Source: Nocardia salmonicida NBRC 13393
GTDB lineage: Bacteria > Actinomycetota > Actinomycetes > Mycobacteriales > Mycobacteriaceae
DNA: 64,000 bases
Direction of reading: 5' to 3'
NCBI RefSeq assembly: GCF_001613085.1
Contig: NZ_BDBR01000039.1
Span: forward strand, 1-64,000
In this document: one piece after another, positions 54,126 to 62,745 of the stretch
Numbering within the stretch: position 1 is the stretch's first letter
Layout: each line of letters starts with the position of its first letter
The notes under the pieces: model-generated
Told to the model about the DNA's origin: nothing
The model's database searches: none
Seen by the model: the letters and a program-made list of their open reading frames with translations, nothing else
Made by a program: the position numbers and the translations under genes

Positions 54126-55220
54126 CTAGGCGGCGACCGGCTCCGTGATTGAAGGGTCCTTGGCCAGCTCGCCAGCCCGGTCGATCAATCGCCAGACATC
54201 ATCCTCGGCAACATTGAACGAGGTGGAGATCAGGCTCGCGTCGTCCCCGAGCTCATAGGCGCCGAGGATCGACTCGACAGTCGAAACGATCCGCTCGTAA
54301 TCCTCGGTTCTGGTGCGAGCTGAAGGCGGGGCGGACTCCGCCACGATCGTCTCTGCGATTCGGCGGATGTCGATCTCATCTTCGTCGCTGTCGTCGCCGG
54401 CCGCCTCGAGTTCAGCCTCGCGGCCGGGCTCGACATTCAGCCCGCTGTTGTCCTCGACTACGAGATTGGAATCCGGCTGTGCTCCACCAAGATCGGCATC
54501 GGCTTTGGCAAGAATTTCGCTGTAGCGGCTGGAGATCCACCCGTGCAGAGCCATGCCGATCCCGATCATGGCGGGCGCCACCGAGAACTTCGCCGCGGTG
54601 CCCCAGTCCTTCGCTGCCACGTGAGGCCCAGCGTTCATGGCCAGCGTGACCATCATCAGAGTTACCTCGAAGGCGATGGCCTTGCCACGATCCAACTCCA
54701 ACCGCACGCTGGTGGCCGTGGTGGATACCAGCATCAGCGCGACGACGAACCCGGACACGATCGCCTCCGCTCCGAAGGAGAACCACCACAACGGGTCAGC
54801 CCAGGTTGAGGTCGGAGCGAGGTTCTTCTGTACGTTTACCGCGGCCCAGCCCAGCGCAATGCAGACGAGCGTAATCAGTACGCGAGAGGTCCAGACCGAC
54901 CGTTGGTAGGCCTGTAGCCGGCGGTACTCAGGTGTGCCGATCCGAGACAGTCGCCGTTCGGCCGCGCTCCGTCGAAGTTCTGCACGCGCGGCCCTGCCCT
55001 GTGCCCGAATCTCCGCGCGGGCCGTTCGGAACTCTTGCTCGCGCCTCAGACCCCGCAGCTGGCGCGCTTGGCGCTTCTCGTGATCCAGCTCATCATCCGA
55101 TCGAACGTCGGTCAGCTCGCGGCGTGCCTGCATCGGTGCGAGGACGAGCGCTGTGTTTAGTTCAGCCGATAAGCGCTCGACTCGGTCGAGGACCGCACCA
55201 TTCTGTTGTTGAGTCGCCAT
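54126..55220 (-). CDS. Four-TM protein with coiled-coil N-terminus
   Basis: A 364-residue protein. About 100 residues of charged, arginine-rich coiled coil (RQARQLRGLRREQEFRTARA) precede four membrane helices (about 110-245), then an acidic tail with a helical end domain. Architecture recalls the DUF2637/Spd-type membrane proteins common on actinobacterial plasmids, but I cannot assign it. It is downstream of the partition genes. The second ATG (55220) is better spaced from AGGAGGGG than the first. Confidence 0.6.
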   Translation of the reverse strand: MATQQQNGAVLDRVERLSAELNTALVLAPMQARRELTDVRSDDELDHEKRQARQLRGLRREQEFRTARAEIRAQGRAARAELRRSAAERRLSRIGTPEYRRLQAYQRSVWTSRVLITLVCIALGWAAVNVQKNLAPTSTWADPLWWFSFGAEAIVSGFVVALMLVSTTATSVRLELDRGKAIAFEVTLMMVTLAMNAGPHVAAKDWGTAAKFSVAPAMIGIGMALHGWISSRYSEILAKADADLGGAQPDSNLVVEDNSGLNVEPGREAELEAAGDDSDEDEIDIRRIAETIVAESAPPSARTRTEDYERIVSTVESILGAYELGDDASLISTSFNVAEDDVWRLIDRAGELAKDPSITEPVAA

Positions 55221-55243
55221 CATCCCCTCCTGGTCGTTGCGCG

Positions 55244-55260
55244 CGATTCACGGTGAATTG
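55244..55260. promoter_or_regulatory. parS-like site 1
   Basis: CGATTCAC-G-GTGAATTG, one mismatch from the consensus CAATTCAC-S-GTGAATTG. It lies just after the small gene ending at 55285. Confidence 0.65.
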
Positions 55261-55284
55261 CGCAGAGTTGTTGGTTGTAGGCCA

Positions 55285-55533
55285 TTAGCCGGCGTCGGCA
55301 CCGCCGGAAAGGCGCGGCCCGCGCTTGAGCGGCACGTCGTCGCCAGTGATGGCGTTGCCGTCGTTGTGTGTGATCTCCACCTGTCGCAGTTGATCGGTGA
55401 GCGCCAGCTCGACGAACTCGCGCATGCCGAACTCCGGCCTGCCCTTCTGCTGAATCAGTCGCACCGCCGCCCTGACTCGCCGATAGAGATCAGCTCGGAC
55501 GCTCACTGTCGGATCTCGCTTCGCGGGCCCCAT
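55285..55533 (-). CDS. Small partition-linked protein, 82 aa
   Basis: A basic protein with TVSVRADLYRRVRAAVRLIQQKG then FGMREFVELALTDQLRQ, a pattern like a ribbon-helix-helix DNA-binding protein. Its ATG overlaps the parA stop (TGATG), so it is made with ParA. It may bind the parS sites or regulate the operon. Confidence 0.7.
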   Translation of the reverse strand: MGPAKRDPTVSVRADLYRRVRAAVRLIQQKGRPEFGMREFVELALTDQLRQVEITHNDGNAITGDDVPLKRGPRLSGGADAG

Positions 55534-56483
55534 CAGGCCGCACGTCGCGGAACGGATGGCCACAGACCCCGGGAGAGTTGGTGCTCGACCACGCGGTCGT
55601 AGTCGGTCGCAACCTCCCGTGTGGGGCGATAGGCATGCAAGGGGATGGCCTCGTTGAAGGCTCGCTTCACGTGTCTGGTTTCCCGAACGGGCGGTGTTAC
55701 CCCGCAGACTGCGGCATCTGCGTACTGATCCTCGATAATTTCGAGCATCTCGTGGAAACCTGTCGCGGGACGGAAGTGGTACTCACGCAACGACCTCTCC
55801 CCCGCTGTCGTTGCGCCTGTCGCGGTGGGAACAATCGTCGGGACGATGCTGAGAAGGTCGATCTTCCGGTTGTAGAGCTTGCTGGTCTGCGCGAGCATCG
55901 TGATCAACGGGTCGAGGCCCTCCATCTCCTTGCGAGCTGGTGCCGAGCAGGTGATCACTCCGCTCATCCCCGTCCCTCCGTCAGGAAAATCGACTTCTGC
56001 CGTGCACGCCAGCATCGCGAGCGTGTTGAACGGGCTGTCGACACCACCGCAGTCGAGCAACCGGACATCTGCGAGTTGGTCTGGATCGTTGACTGCTTCG
56101 TCGATCATCGCGTCGCGCAGCCTGGTCGCGAGCGTCGGCTTACTCACCATCTCCACCATCAGGGGGCTCAACGCCTTGCGAGACGCGGGGATAATCCGCA
56201 CGCGATCGAGGGTCTTGTACACATCTTCGCCGCTTTCGTTGCTGCCCACGTAGTACTGGGCGGGCAAGCGAACTTCCTTGAGCGAGGCATCGCCGCGCAG
56301 GACATCAGCGATCGTCGGGCCGTCCCACTCGTCGTATCCAAGCCAGGATGTCGGGTTCGCCTGCAGGTCGATGTCGAGGATGTCGACATCGAGGCCCAGA
56401 GCAGCGAGCCTGCACGCCGTGGTAACGGCCGTGACCGTCTTTCCTGTAGATCCGGACATACTGAGATACGCGGCGGTCGACAC
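55533..56483 (-). CDS. parA: Partition ATPase ParA
   Basis: A 316-residue ParA-family ATPase that would move plasmid copies apart. The P-loop is SGSTGKT (10-16): catalytic lysine K15 is present, but the signature lysine and second glycine of KGGxGKT are Ser. Switch and Walker B regions are DILDIDLQANPTSWLG and VRLLDCGGVDSP. GTG 56483 follows AAGGAG. It lies between the parB and the 82-aa genes, with parS-like sites on both sides. Confidence 0.88.
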   Translation of the reverse strand: MSTAAYLSMSGSTGKTVTAVTTACRLAALGLDVDILDIDLQANPTSWLGYDEWDGPTIADVLRGDASLKEVRLPAQYYVGSNESGEDVYKTLDRVRIIPASRKALSPLMVEMVSKPTLATRLRDAMIDEAVNDPDQLADVRLLDCGGVDSPFNTLAMLACTAEVDFPDGGTGMSGVITCSAPARKEMEGLDPLITMLAQTSKLYNRKIDLLSIVPTIVPTATGATTAGERSLREYHFRPATGFHEMLEIIEDQYADAAVCGVTPPVRETRHVKRAFNEAIPLHAYRPTREVATDYDRVVEHQLSRGLWPSVPRRAA

Positions 56484-56507
56484 GTGAGTCGCTCCTTCGG
56501 TGGGGGG

Positions 56508-56524
56508 CAATTCACCGTGAATTG
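56508..56524. promoter_or_regulatory. parS-like site 2
   Basis: A perfect CAATTCAC-C-GTGAATTG in the 57-bp gap between parB and parA, directly before the parA ribosome site. Confidence 0.75.
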
Positions 56525-56540
56525 CCCCGATGGTGTGGTG

Positions 56541-58223
56541 TCAGTCGACGGGAGACCCGACGGCCTCGGTGGAATCTTGGGCGTGGTTCTCGGCAGTCAA
56601 TTCACCGTGAATTGACTCGACGTCGGAGCGGAGTTTCGAGAGTCGCGCCAGCTCCCAGGCGGTGGGTGTGTACTCGGCAGTGTCACTCAGGCAGGTGAAA
56701 TAGGTGGCATCGAGCTGATCCCACGGACGGCTCTTGTCGGAGGCCCGCGTCTCACACGCCGCAAGTGCAACAGCCCAGAGCCCGCGCTGAATGGCCTTCG
56801 GATCAGTCTCCCTCTCGAATCGGGCCTGCCATTCAGAAGCCGAGCTTGCATCGCTGACGTGAAGCCAGCTATGGGCCAGCGCCCACACTCGCGGAGCGTC
56901 AGTACGGACGCGACTCTTGGTGAGCTGGATCAGCAGGGTACTCAGGCGGTCTTTGCTAGCCCCTTTTGCTGCCGAGGTCGCCGCAGCCGCGCGCCGTGCA
57001 CGCTGCGCGGCCGCGCGCAGTCGCGAGTCCTCATCGCCCTCCACCGCTTGACCGGCGGGGCCGGTCTGCTCCACAGGCTCCGCTGACGCAGCCCGATCGT
57101 CGGTCGGCTTGGACTCGGGGATAGTTTCGCGAAAGTACACCAGCGTCCGGGTGTCGGCATCGAGGGCCGCGACGACACCGCCCGTGCCGGCGGCGGGAAC
57201 TTCCAACAGCTGGTGGCGGTCGAACTGCGCGCCGAATCGAGCACGGGGGTCCTCGATCAGCTCGAAGCCGGACTCCGCAGCGACGAGCCGAGATCGCCGC
57301 TCTGCCCGGACTCGCTCGACGGCGCGCTTGGCCGGAGTTCCCTCGAGGATGTAGGTCAGCGCAGTGCGCTGGTCGTCCGCCCGCTCGGGTGAGGTCGAGT
57401 CGTCGTCGATAAAGGACTGCCACTCCCAGCGCGCTTTGCCGATCGGCAGTTCGCGAGCCAGGGTCTCGGCTGCGACGAGGCCGATCGTGCCCGCCTTCTT
57501 GTCGGTCGACACGACGGCTTGCGCTTCGGGGCTCAACCACAGCAGTGCGAGATGACGGCTGACCGTTGGCTGGCTGACACCCATGATCTCGCCAATTGCA
57601 GGCTGGCTCAATCCGTCATCGATGAAGTTCGCGTACTGATGCGCCGTTTCCAGGATGTCCAGGTCGTCGCGGCCGGAATTCTCCAGACCCATTGCAACGA
57701 GATCGCCGCCGTTCTCCATGACCGAGTCGTCGACGATGACAGGAACAGTGTCGAGCCCCACGAAGCGGGCGGCCGCGGAGCGTCTGTGCCCGTAGATGGC
57801 GATGTGTTCGGCGTCGGCCGGAACCCGGTCGACGAGAGCGGGCCGGTGCTCGAGGAACGCGGCGCGGGTAACGACCAGCAGGGGGATGACGACACGGCCG
57901 ACCTCCCGGATCGAGCCGACGAGTTCTTCCCACTTCGGGTGGCCGGGTTGTGGGGCGGATCGACGCTTCGCGTTGAGGGGATGAGGCGCCAAGGTGCTCA
58001 CCGGCAAATCTACGATCGCGAGCCCCGCGGCAGCCGCCTGTGCGTGGATGCTCGCCAGCGCGGCCGCTACGTCGCCACCCCCGTCGGACTGTGCGCCAGC
58101 AATCGCTGCGGTGTTGATCGTGGCCCCCGAGGCTGTCTCTCTCACATCGGACGCGGCGTCTTTCTGGCTGCCGCCGCGGTTCCGGAAGCGGTTCGCGGGG
58201 TTCTCACGTGTGAGACGGGACAT
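56541..58223 (-). CDS. parB: Partition protein ParB
   Basis: A 560-residue DNA-binding CTPase-type protein. It has the N-terminal LAPHPLNAKRR and GHRRSAAARFVGL (GxxRxxA) segments, then a helix-turn-helix QPAIGEIMGVSQPTVSRHLALL. The long charged C-terminal part exceeds the usual ParB length of 300-400. ATG 58223 follows AGGAGG. One parS-like site lies within its own 3' coding sequence. It should bind the six 17-bp palindromes around the locus. Confidence 0.9.
   Translation of the reverse strand: MSRLTRENPANRFRNRGGSQKDAASDVRETASGATINTAAIAGAQSDGGGDVAAALASIHAQAAAAGLAIVDLPVSTLAPHPLNAKRRSAPQPGHPKWEELVGSIREVGRVVIPLLVVTRAAFLEHRPALVDRVPADAEHIAIYGHRRSAAARFVGLDTVPVIVDDSVMENGGDLVAMGLENSGRDDLDILETAHQYANFIDDGLSQPAIGEIMGVSQPTVSRHLALLWLSPEAQAVVSTDKKAGTIGLVAAETLARELPIGKARWEWQSFIDDDSTSPERADDQRTALTYILEGTPAKRAVERVRAERRSRLVAAESGFELIEDPRARFGAQFDRHQLLEVPAAGTGGVVAALDADTRTLVYFRETIPESKPTDDRAASAEPVEQTGPAGQAVEGDEDSRLRAAAQRARRAAAATSAAKGASKDRLSTLLIQLTKSRVRTDAPRVWALAHSWLHVSDASSASEWQARFERETDPKAIQRGLWAVALAACETRASDKSRPWDQLDATYFTCLSDTAEYTPTAWELARLSKLRSDVESIHGELTAENHAQDSTEAVGSPVD
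56598..56614. promoter_or_regulatory. parS-like site 3 (inside parB)
   Basis: A perfect CAATTCAC-C-GTGAATTG within the last codons of parB; in protein it encodes SIHGEL. Confidence 0.7.
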
Positions 58224-58237
58224 CCATCCTCCTCGTG

Positions 58238-58264
58238 GGTATTACACGTAAAACATGTAATACC
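58238..58264. promoter_or_regulatory. Operator at the parB-parA promoter
   Basis: GGTATTACA and TGTAATACC flank 9 bp, ending about 15 bp before the parB ATG; TATATAGT just upstream on the minus strand is a likely -10 box. A repressor, perhaps the 82-aa protein, could bind here. Confidence 0.6.
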
Positions 58265-58342
58265 ACTATATACCATCGGAGCCTTTGGGGCGAGGCGATC
58301 GAATCCGTGAGGGTGAGCTGTTTCGGTGTCTTCGACGGGTGC

Positions 58343-58359
58343 CAATTCACGGTGAATTG
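58343..58359. promoter_or_regulatory. parS-like site 4
   Basis: A perfect CAATTCAC-G-GTGAATTG in the roughly 400-bp region upstream of parB. That region holds sites 4-6 and no gene. Confidence 0.75.
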
Positions 58360-58497
58360 CTATCCAGGTTCGGGGTGAGCTCCAGTCGGGGATCGAAGCC
58401 CGATCGGGGGCGAGGGATCGTGCTGCGCCACTTCGCAACACGAGAGTCGACACCATGGTAGGCCGAGCGGGGCTCGTTCGGAAGTGCACTCGCCCAG

Positions 58498-58514
58498 CAA
58501 TTCACGGTGAATTG
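58498..58514. promoter_or_regulatory. parS-like site 5
   Basis: A perfect CAATTCAC-G-GTGAATTG. Confidence 0.75.
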
Positions 58515-58572
58515 CCGCCGGATCCGGAGTGGGCTGCGTCCCAAGGAAGCTGGACCGTGTCACTCCACGGGG

Positions 58573-58589
58573 CAATTCACCGTGAATTG
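58573..58589. promoter_or_regulatory. parS-like site 6
   Basis: A perfect CAATTCAC-C-GTGAATTG, flanked by GGGG/CCCC like site 2. Confidence 0.75.
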
Positions 58590-58620
58590 CCCCGTGTGCA
58601 GTCGCCTCGCGGCTCGACTC

Positions 58621-59571
58621 CTAAGTCGTGAAGCGGGCGAGGATGTCGTCGAATTGGTCTAGCAGGTCGTCGAGTTCGCCCAGGATCGGGCGCTCGCGAC
58701 GGCGTGCGGCGAGGCCTCGATCGTAGTAGTCGGAGTCGAGCTGGTGGCCCGGCGATGTTGGGGCTGCACACAGGAGCGCCCTGGTGATTCCAGCGATCGC
58801 TTCGAGCGGTAGGGGCTCAAGCTCGTGAAGGAGGCCCGTTGCCATTCCCCGCTCATCGAAGACCGGCAGTAGGGGCTGGTTCGCATAGCGCTGCATCAGA
58901 ACTGGACTCATGGCGGGGTCGTGTCCGGGCTCGGCCATGGCCTTTGCGACGACGATGTGGCCGGTGGCAGTGGGGGAGTGGGCTACCAGTGCCAGCCAGC
59001 GGCGGAAGACGGCGACGGGGCAGCTGCCCTCCAGCCCGGTAGCGGTGAGCTCGAGGAGGGGCTGCGCACCGATGGTCACCGTGGTGTCGGTGATGGCCAC
59101 GTCACCCAGTGTGAGCGCTGAGATTTGGTGCCAGGACAGGCCGGAGGTGGCCAAGAGCACGATCACCGCGTCGCGTCGCCCCAGCAGGCCGTCAGCGCCG
59201 TGGGTGGGCAACCCGCCGATCACCGGTATTGCGAGGGCTTTCGCTTCGGCTAGTCGGGCAGCGCGTTTGGGGTTCAGGGCGCGTCGCACCGCCTCGGCTG
59301 CGCCGGGGATGGGCGCGCCGATGATGCGGTGGGCGGCATTGAGGGCGGCGACCCGGTTGCGTTGTGTCCCTTCGCCGCCGGGGTGTTCGTCGAGGTATGC
59401 CAGCACGGTGCCCGGGGTGACGGGGTGCTCAGCCAGGAACTCGCGCACCGCGTCGGCGGTAGCCGGGATCGCAGGCAGGTCGGAACCGGGGTGCGAGGCG
59501 ACCAGCCACCAGATCAGGAACTCGTCGAACAGGCGGGCGGCGGGGCCGGACAGTCCGAGTGGATCGGTCAC
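58621..59571 (-). CDS. Tyrosine-recombinase-like protein lacking catalytic residues
   Basis: A 316-residue protein with a helical N-terminal core-binding-like half and GRRDAVIVLLATSGLSWHQISALTLGDV, which aligns with the arginine-I region of tyrosine recombinases (TGLRxxEL) but has Ser where the arginine should be. No HxxR or C-terminal tyrosine motif is seen. It starts with a GTGA overlap on the active-looking recombinase gene, so it may be a regulatory or structural partner. Confidence 0.7.
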   Translation of the reverse strand: MTDPLGLSGPAARLFDEFLIWWLVASHPGSDLPAIPATADAVREFLAEHPVTPGTVLAYLDEHPGGEGTQRNRVAALNAAHRIIGAPIPGAAEAVRRALNPKRAARLAEAKALAIPVIGGLPTHGADGLLGRRDAVIVLLATSGLSWHQISALTLGDVAITDTTVTIGAQPLLELTATGLEGSCPVAVFRRWLALVAHSPTATGHIVVAKAMAEPGHDPAMSPVLMQRYANQPLLPVFDERGMATGLLHELEPLPLEAIAGITRALLCAAPTSPGHQLDSDYYDRGLAARRRERPILGELDDLLDQFDDILARFTT

Positions 59572-60728
59572 AGGCCGGTGTCCTGTTCGGCCGCCCGCCG
59601 AGACTGATTTCTGTCGTAGCGACGGACGGATTCGACGGTGGCGTGGCGGGTCACCGCCATCACCTGGTCGGCGGTGGCGCCCATGTCGAACATCTGGGTC
59701 GCCAGGCCGCTACGCAGCGAGTGACCCCGCACCGGGACGTTGAGCCGCGCGTCTAGGCCGCGCCCGGCGATGATCTGGCTGATCGAGAAGCCGGACAGTG
59801 GCTGGGGGCGGGGGAGTCCGCCGTGGGTGAGGCGGCGCAGCAGTGGCTTGCTGGAGCGCCCTCGCGCCGGCCATGGACGATCGCAGCGGTGGACGCTGAG
59901 GTCGTCGTCGGCTTCGCGGCGCAGGCGGGCCCTCAGCGCGACTTTGGCGATGGTCTCGTTGTCGGCGGTGTCGTAGTCGGCGCACAGTGCCAGCCATCGG
60001 TGCAGCGCGCACCACGGGCAGGTTCGGGCGTCGCGGGCACCGCGCGGCACTGCTGTGTAGGTGATCTCTTCCTGACGGGTTTTGGTGCCGCGTAGCCGCA
60101 TCTGTAGCAGCGGCTCGCTGGCGTCGCTGTCGGTGATCAGGGTGAGGTCGTTGATGTGTAGGCGGGCCAATTCTGCGCGGCGCATCGCGTCGGCGTAGCC
60201 GAGGGTGAGGATGACCAGGTCGCGGCGGGCGGCGATCTGTTTGCGCCACGTGCTGGTGTCGGCGGCGGTGGCCGCGACCATGGCCTGCAGTTTCGGCAGG
60301 GTCGCGGCCGGGGCGCGGTTGGGGCCGCGGCCTTCGCCGGCGGCCTCGCGGCGGTTGCCACTGAGGATCGCGGTGACTCGGGGTCCTCGGGTGGGGTCGG
60401 GGTGGCCGGTGTCGGCGTGGAGGCGGGCGATGGCGGCGCGGTGCACGCCCAGCGTCGAGGATGCCCGCCCGTCGTCGGCGAGCGCGGCCAGGTAGAGCCG
60501 GACCGTGTCTTCGTCGGCTGGGACCGCCACGAGATCGGCCGCCGAACACCAGGACTCGTATCGGCGCTGCGCGGAGGCGTAGGAGCGGGTGGTCGAGGCT
60601 GGGCGCCCCGCCTGCTCGAGCCGGTCCGCCGCAGTCGACGCTGCGGCCCGCACAGCATCGGCCGCTGATGCCAGACGCAGTGGCGCGGGTCCGGACTCGG
60701 TGCCGGTATTGGGCTCGGGTGTGGTCAT
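59568..60728 (-). CDS. Tyrosine recombinase / integrase
   Basis: A 386-residue site-specific recombinase. It has an N-terminal SAM-like domain (TTRSYASAQRRYESW), catalytic arginine in ADAMRRAELARLHIND, GHSLRSGLA (HxxR), RHATVESVRRYDR with the His and the nucleophilic Tyr. A CPWCALHRW insertion gives a possible metal site. It may resolve plasmid multimers or integrate an element. ATG 60728 lacks a strong ribosome site and is close after the previous stop. Confidence 0.87.
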   Translation of the reverse strand: MTTPEPNTGTESGPAPLRLASAADAVRAAASTAADRLEQAGRPASTTRSYASAQRRYESWCSAADLVAVPADEDTVRLYLAALADDGRASSTLGVHRAAIARLHADTGHPDPTRGPRVTAILSGNRREAAGEGRGPNRAPAATLPKLQAMVAATAADTSTWRKQIAARRDLVILTLGYADAMRRAELARLHINDLTLITDSDASEPLLQMRLRGTKTRQEEITYTAVPRGARDARTCPWCALHRWLALCADYDTADNETIAKVALRARLRREADDDLSVHRCDRPWPARGRSSKPLLRRLTHGGLPRPQPLSGFSISQIIAGRGLDARLNVPVRGHSLRSGLATQMFDMGATADQVMAVTRHATVESVRRYDRNQSRRAAEQDTGL

Positions 60729-60736
60729 CGTGCGGG

Positions 60737-61189
60737 TCAGTACGCCTGCCACGCCCGGAATCCGCCGGAGGCGGCCGCGCGGGTGAGGAACTGCGCCAGA
60801 TCGTCCCCGGGCAGCGCGGGCGACCCGGCGGCCTTCCAGCCGTCGAGGGCTTGCGCGCACTCGGTCGCGGTGACCCACCAGCCCCCGAACTCGCTGCCGG
60901 TCAGCTTGTGCAGGGCGATGCCGGGGCCAGTCACCGCGCGCAGCCGCGCGGTTTCCCGGGCGGTGTAGGTGTCGTCAGCTTCGCTGTCGTCCTGGCGGGG
61001 CAGTGGGGATGGGGGCGTGCTGAGGTGTCCGAGTCCGGCTGCGGCGCACGCGGTCCGGGGGTCACCGGGCAGGTGCTGATGAACCTGATCCATGCGCAGG
61101 CCGGTGTCGGGGAACGCCGGGGTCGCGACACCGCGGGCGTCCACGAGATACAAGTCGACACCGGGGTGTCCGGTCTCAGCGGTGAGCAT
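60737..61189 (-). CDS. Unknown protein, 150 aa
   Basis: No recognised family. A soluble protein, C-terminal half helical with aromatic residues (SEFGGWWVTATECAQALDGW). ATG 61189 has AAAGG upstream. It is the gene before the recombinase in the same minus-strand cluster. Confidence 0.6.
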   Translation of the reverse strand: MLTAETGHPGVDLYLVDARGVATPAFPDTGLRMDQVHQHLPGDPRTACAAAGLGHLSTPPSPLPRQDDSEADDTYTARETARLRAVTGPGIALHKLTGSEFGGWWVTATECAQALDGWKAAGSPALPGDDLAQFLTRAAASGGFRAWQAY

Positions 61190-61201
61190 GGGTGATGCCT
61201 T

Positions 61202-61674
61202 TCAACGTGATCCGGTGATCAGAGTGGTCATGGTGTTGTCGACCAGCGCGCCCAGGACGGCGAGGTCGGGTGTCTGCGCCGCAGCTCGGCGAGCTGTTCG
61301 GCGTGTCAGGCGATGTGATCGGTGTCGAACTCGTTGCCCCGCGGCATCGCGCAGCAGCTGGGAGACGGTGTCGTCACGGTGACGAAAGGTCGCCAATGCC
61401 CGTGCCTCGTGGGCCGCGATCCGGGCCTCGACTTCTGCCACGATCCGGCCGGGGACCGGTGTAGGGACTGTCGGGCACCGGCCGTTCGGCGGCGTCGACA
61501 CCGTTGGCGGCGTCAATGCCCGGGTCGACCGCGCGCAGCCAGGACGGCAGCTCCGGCTCGACCCGGTCCGGCAGCGGGCACCTGGAGCTCGCCGACGCCG
61601 AGCGGCTCGATCGGGCCGGATTCGATCAGGCGCGGCACCAGCGCGTCGGCGGGGTGCGGTGGTTCGTCGGCCAT
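61202..61674 (-). pseudogene. Frameshifted gene of about 155 codons
   Basis: A coherent protein can be read only by changing frame about four times: start ADEPPHPADALVPRL (ATG 61674), then PELPSWLRAVDPGID, then RIVAEVEARIAAHEARAL, then NEFDTDHIA with an in-frame TGA, then AVLGALVDNTMTTLITG to the stop at 61202. Three changes fall at short G/C runs (CCCC, GGGG, CCC), so either decay or sequencing indels could explain it. No family is recognised. It would be the first gene of the recombinase cluster. Confidence 0.6.
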
Positions 61675-61806
61675 GGTGGATACCCCTGAAATCGGTCGCT
61701 GAGCTGGACAGATGGTACGAGCATAGATTCGGCCGTCGACACCGATCACGCCCCGACCTGGGCAATACTACCAAAAAACCCTCGTCTATCTGGGATTTCA
61801 GCGAAT

Positions 61807-61838
61807 CCACTTGCGTTAATGTGCGTTAGCGCAAGTGG
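61807..61838. promoter_or_regulatory. Inverted repeat CCACTTGCG / CGCAAGTGG
   Basis: Nine-bp arms around 14 bp that include two GCGTTA direct repeats, in the 280-bp region between the divergent pseudogene and the gene at 61955. A candidate operator for either side. Confidence 0.5.
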
Positions 61839-61954
61839 AAGTGAAGCCCGGTCGGGAACTGGCTGGCGGTCGACATGCCAACGTATCACGTTGCCCGTCA
61901 TCCTTTCCATAGTTCGTTGGCGCGAATCGTTGGCATTTTGCTAGGCTGGTCCCC

Positions 61955-62557
61955 GTGCCCCTCCTGACCAGCTCCGATTTCGCGCGGATCGTCGCCGACC
62001 GCACCGGCTACCAGCCCGACAAACACTTCCTGCCCGCACTGACCGCGACCGGCATCCTCACCGACCACGGCACCGGCGCCCACCGCCGCATCGACGCCGA
62101 CGAGCTGGCCGACTTCCTCGCCCGCCACCCCTACCGGCCCGTCCTGCCGTTCGACTACCTGCAGGTGTCCCTCGGGCCTCTCGGTGAGCGCACCGACCCG
62201 CTCTACGACGTGCAGTCGCTGCCCCCGACCCTGTTCAGCCGCTACGCCGGATACGACCACCACAACACCGCTGGCCTGAACCCCCCCGAACGCGCCCGCG
62301 CGATCGTGGCCGTCTGGAAGACCGGCGCCGCCAAGGCCGCCGAGGTCGTCGAGCGCGGACTACCGCTGATCGGCGTCGTCAAGGGCGTGATGACCCCCGA
62401 CACCATCTACTGGCCCCGCGCGGTGATCAGGTTCGGCGACGGCTACGGCTTCGACGTCGACCCCGAGCGTCGCGGCCACGACGAGATCGGCACCGGCGCC
62501 ATCACCACCGTGCGCGGCGGTGCACCGTGGGAGCTCGTCCGGAGCACGGCCCGATGA
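61955..62557 (+). CDS. Unknown protein, 200 aa
   Basis: The first of four or five coupled small genes. The N-terminus (TSSDFARIVADRTGY, GAHRRIDADELADFLARH) looks like a DNA-binding helix-turn-helix with an excisionase-like feel; the rest is not recognised (VSLGPLGERTDPLYDVQSL). It starts at GTG 61955 and overlaps the next gene (ATGA). Confidence 0.65.
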   Translation: MPLLTSSDFARIVADRTGYQPDKHFLPALTATGILTDHGTGAHRRIDADELADFLARHPYRPVLPFDYLQVSLGPLGERTDPLYDVQSLPPTLFSRYAGYDHHNTAGLNPPERARAIVAVWKTGAAKAAEVVERGLPLIGVVKGVMTPDTIYWPRAVIRFGDGYGFDVDPERRGHDEIGTGAITTVRGGAPWELVRSTAR

Positions 62558-62745
62558 GCACCGAACGCATCGCCCGCCTGCAAGCCCTCGCCGACCACGG
62601 CGCCACCGACGGCGAACGCGACACCGCCCGCCGCATGCTCAACCGCGCACTCGCCGAGGCGAATCCGGTCGAGCTGTCGCCCCTGCAGTTCCTGCTCGGT
62701 GCGATGGAGAACAAGCGCCGCGAAACCGGCGGGGCAGGGTCATGA
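62554..62745 (+). CDS. Small DUF2786-like protein, 63 aa
   Basis: RIARLQALADHGATDGERDTARRML resembles the short DUF2786 motif. Function unknown. Its start and stop overlap both neighbours (ATGA), showing translational coupling. Confidence 0.6.
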   Translation: MSTERIARLQALADHGATDGERDTARRMLNRALAEANPVELSPLQFLLGAMENKRRETGGAGS

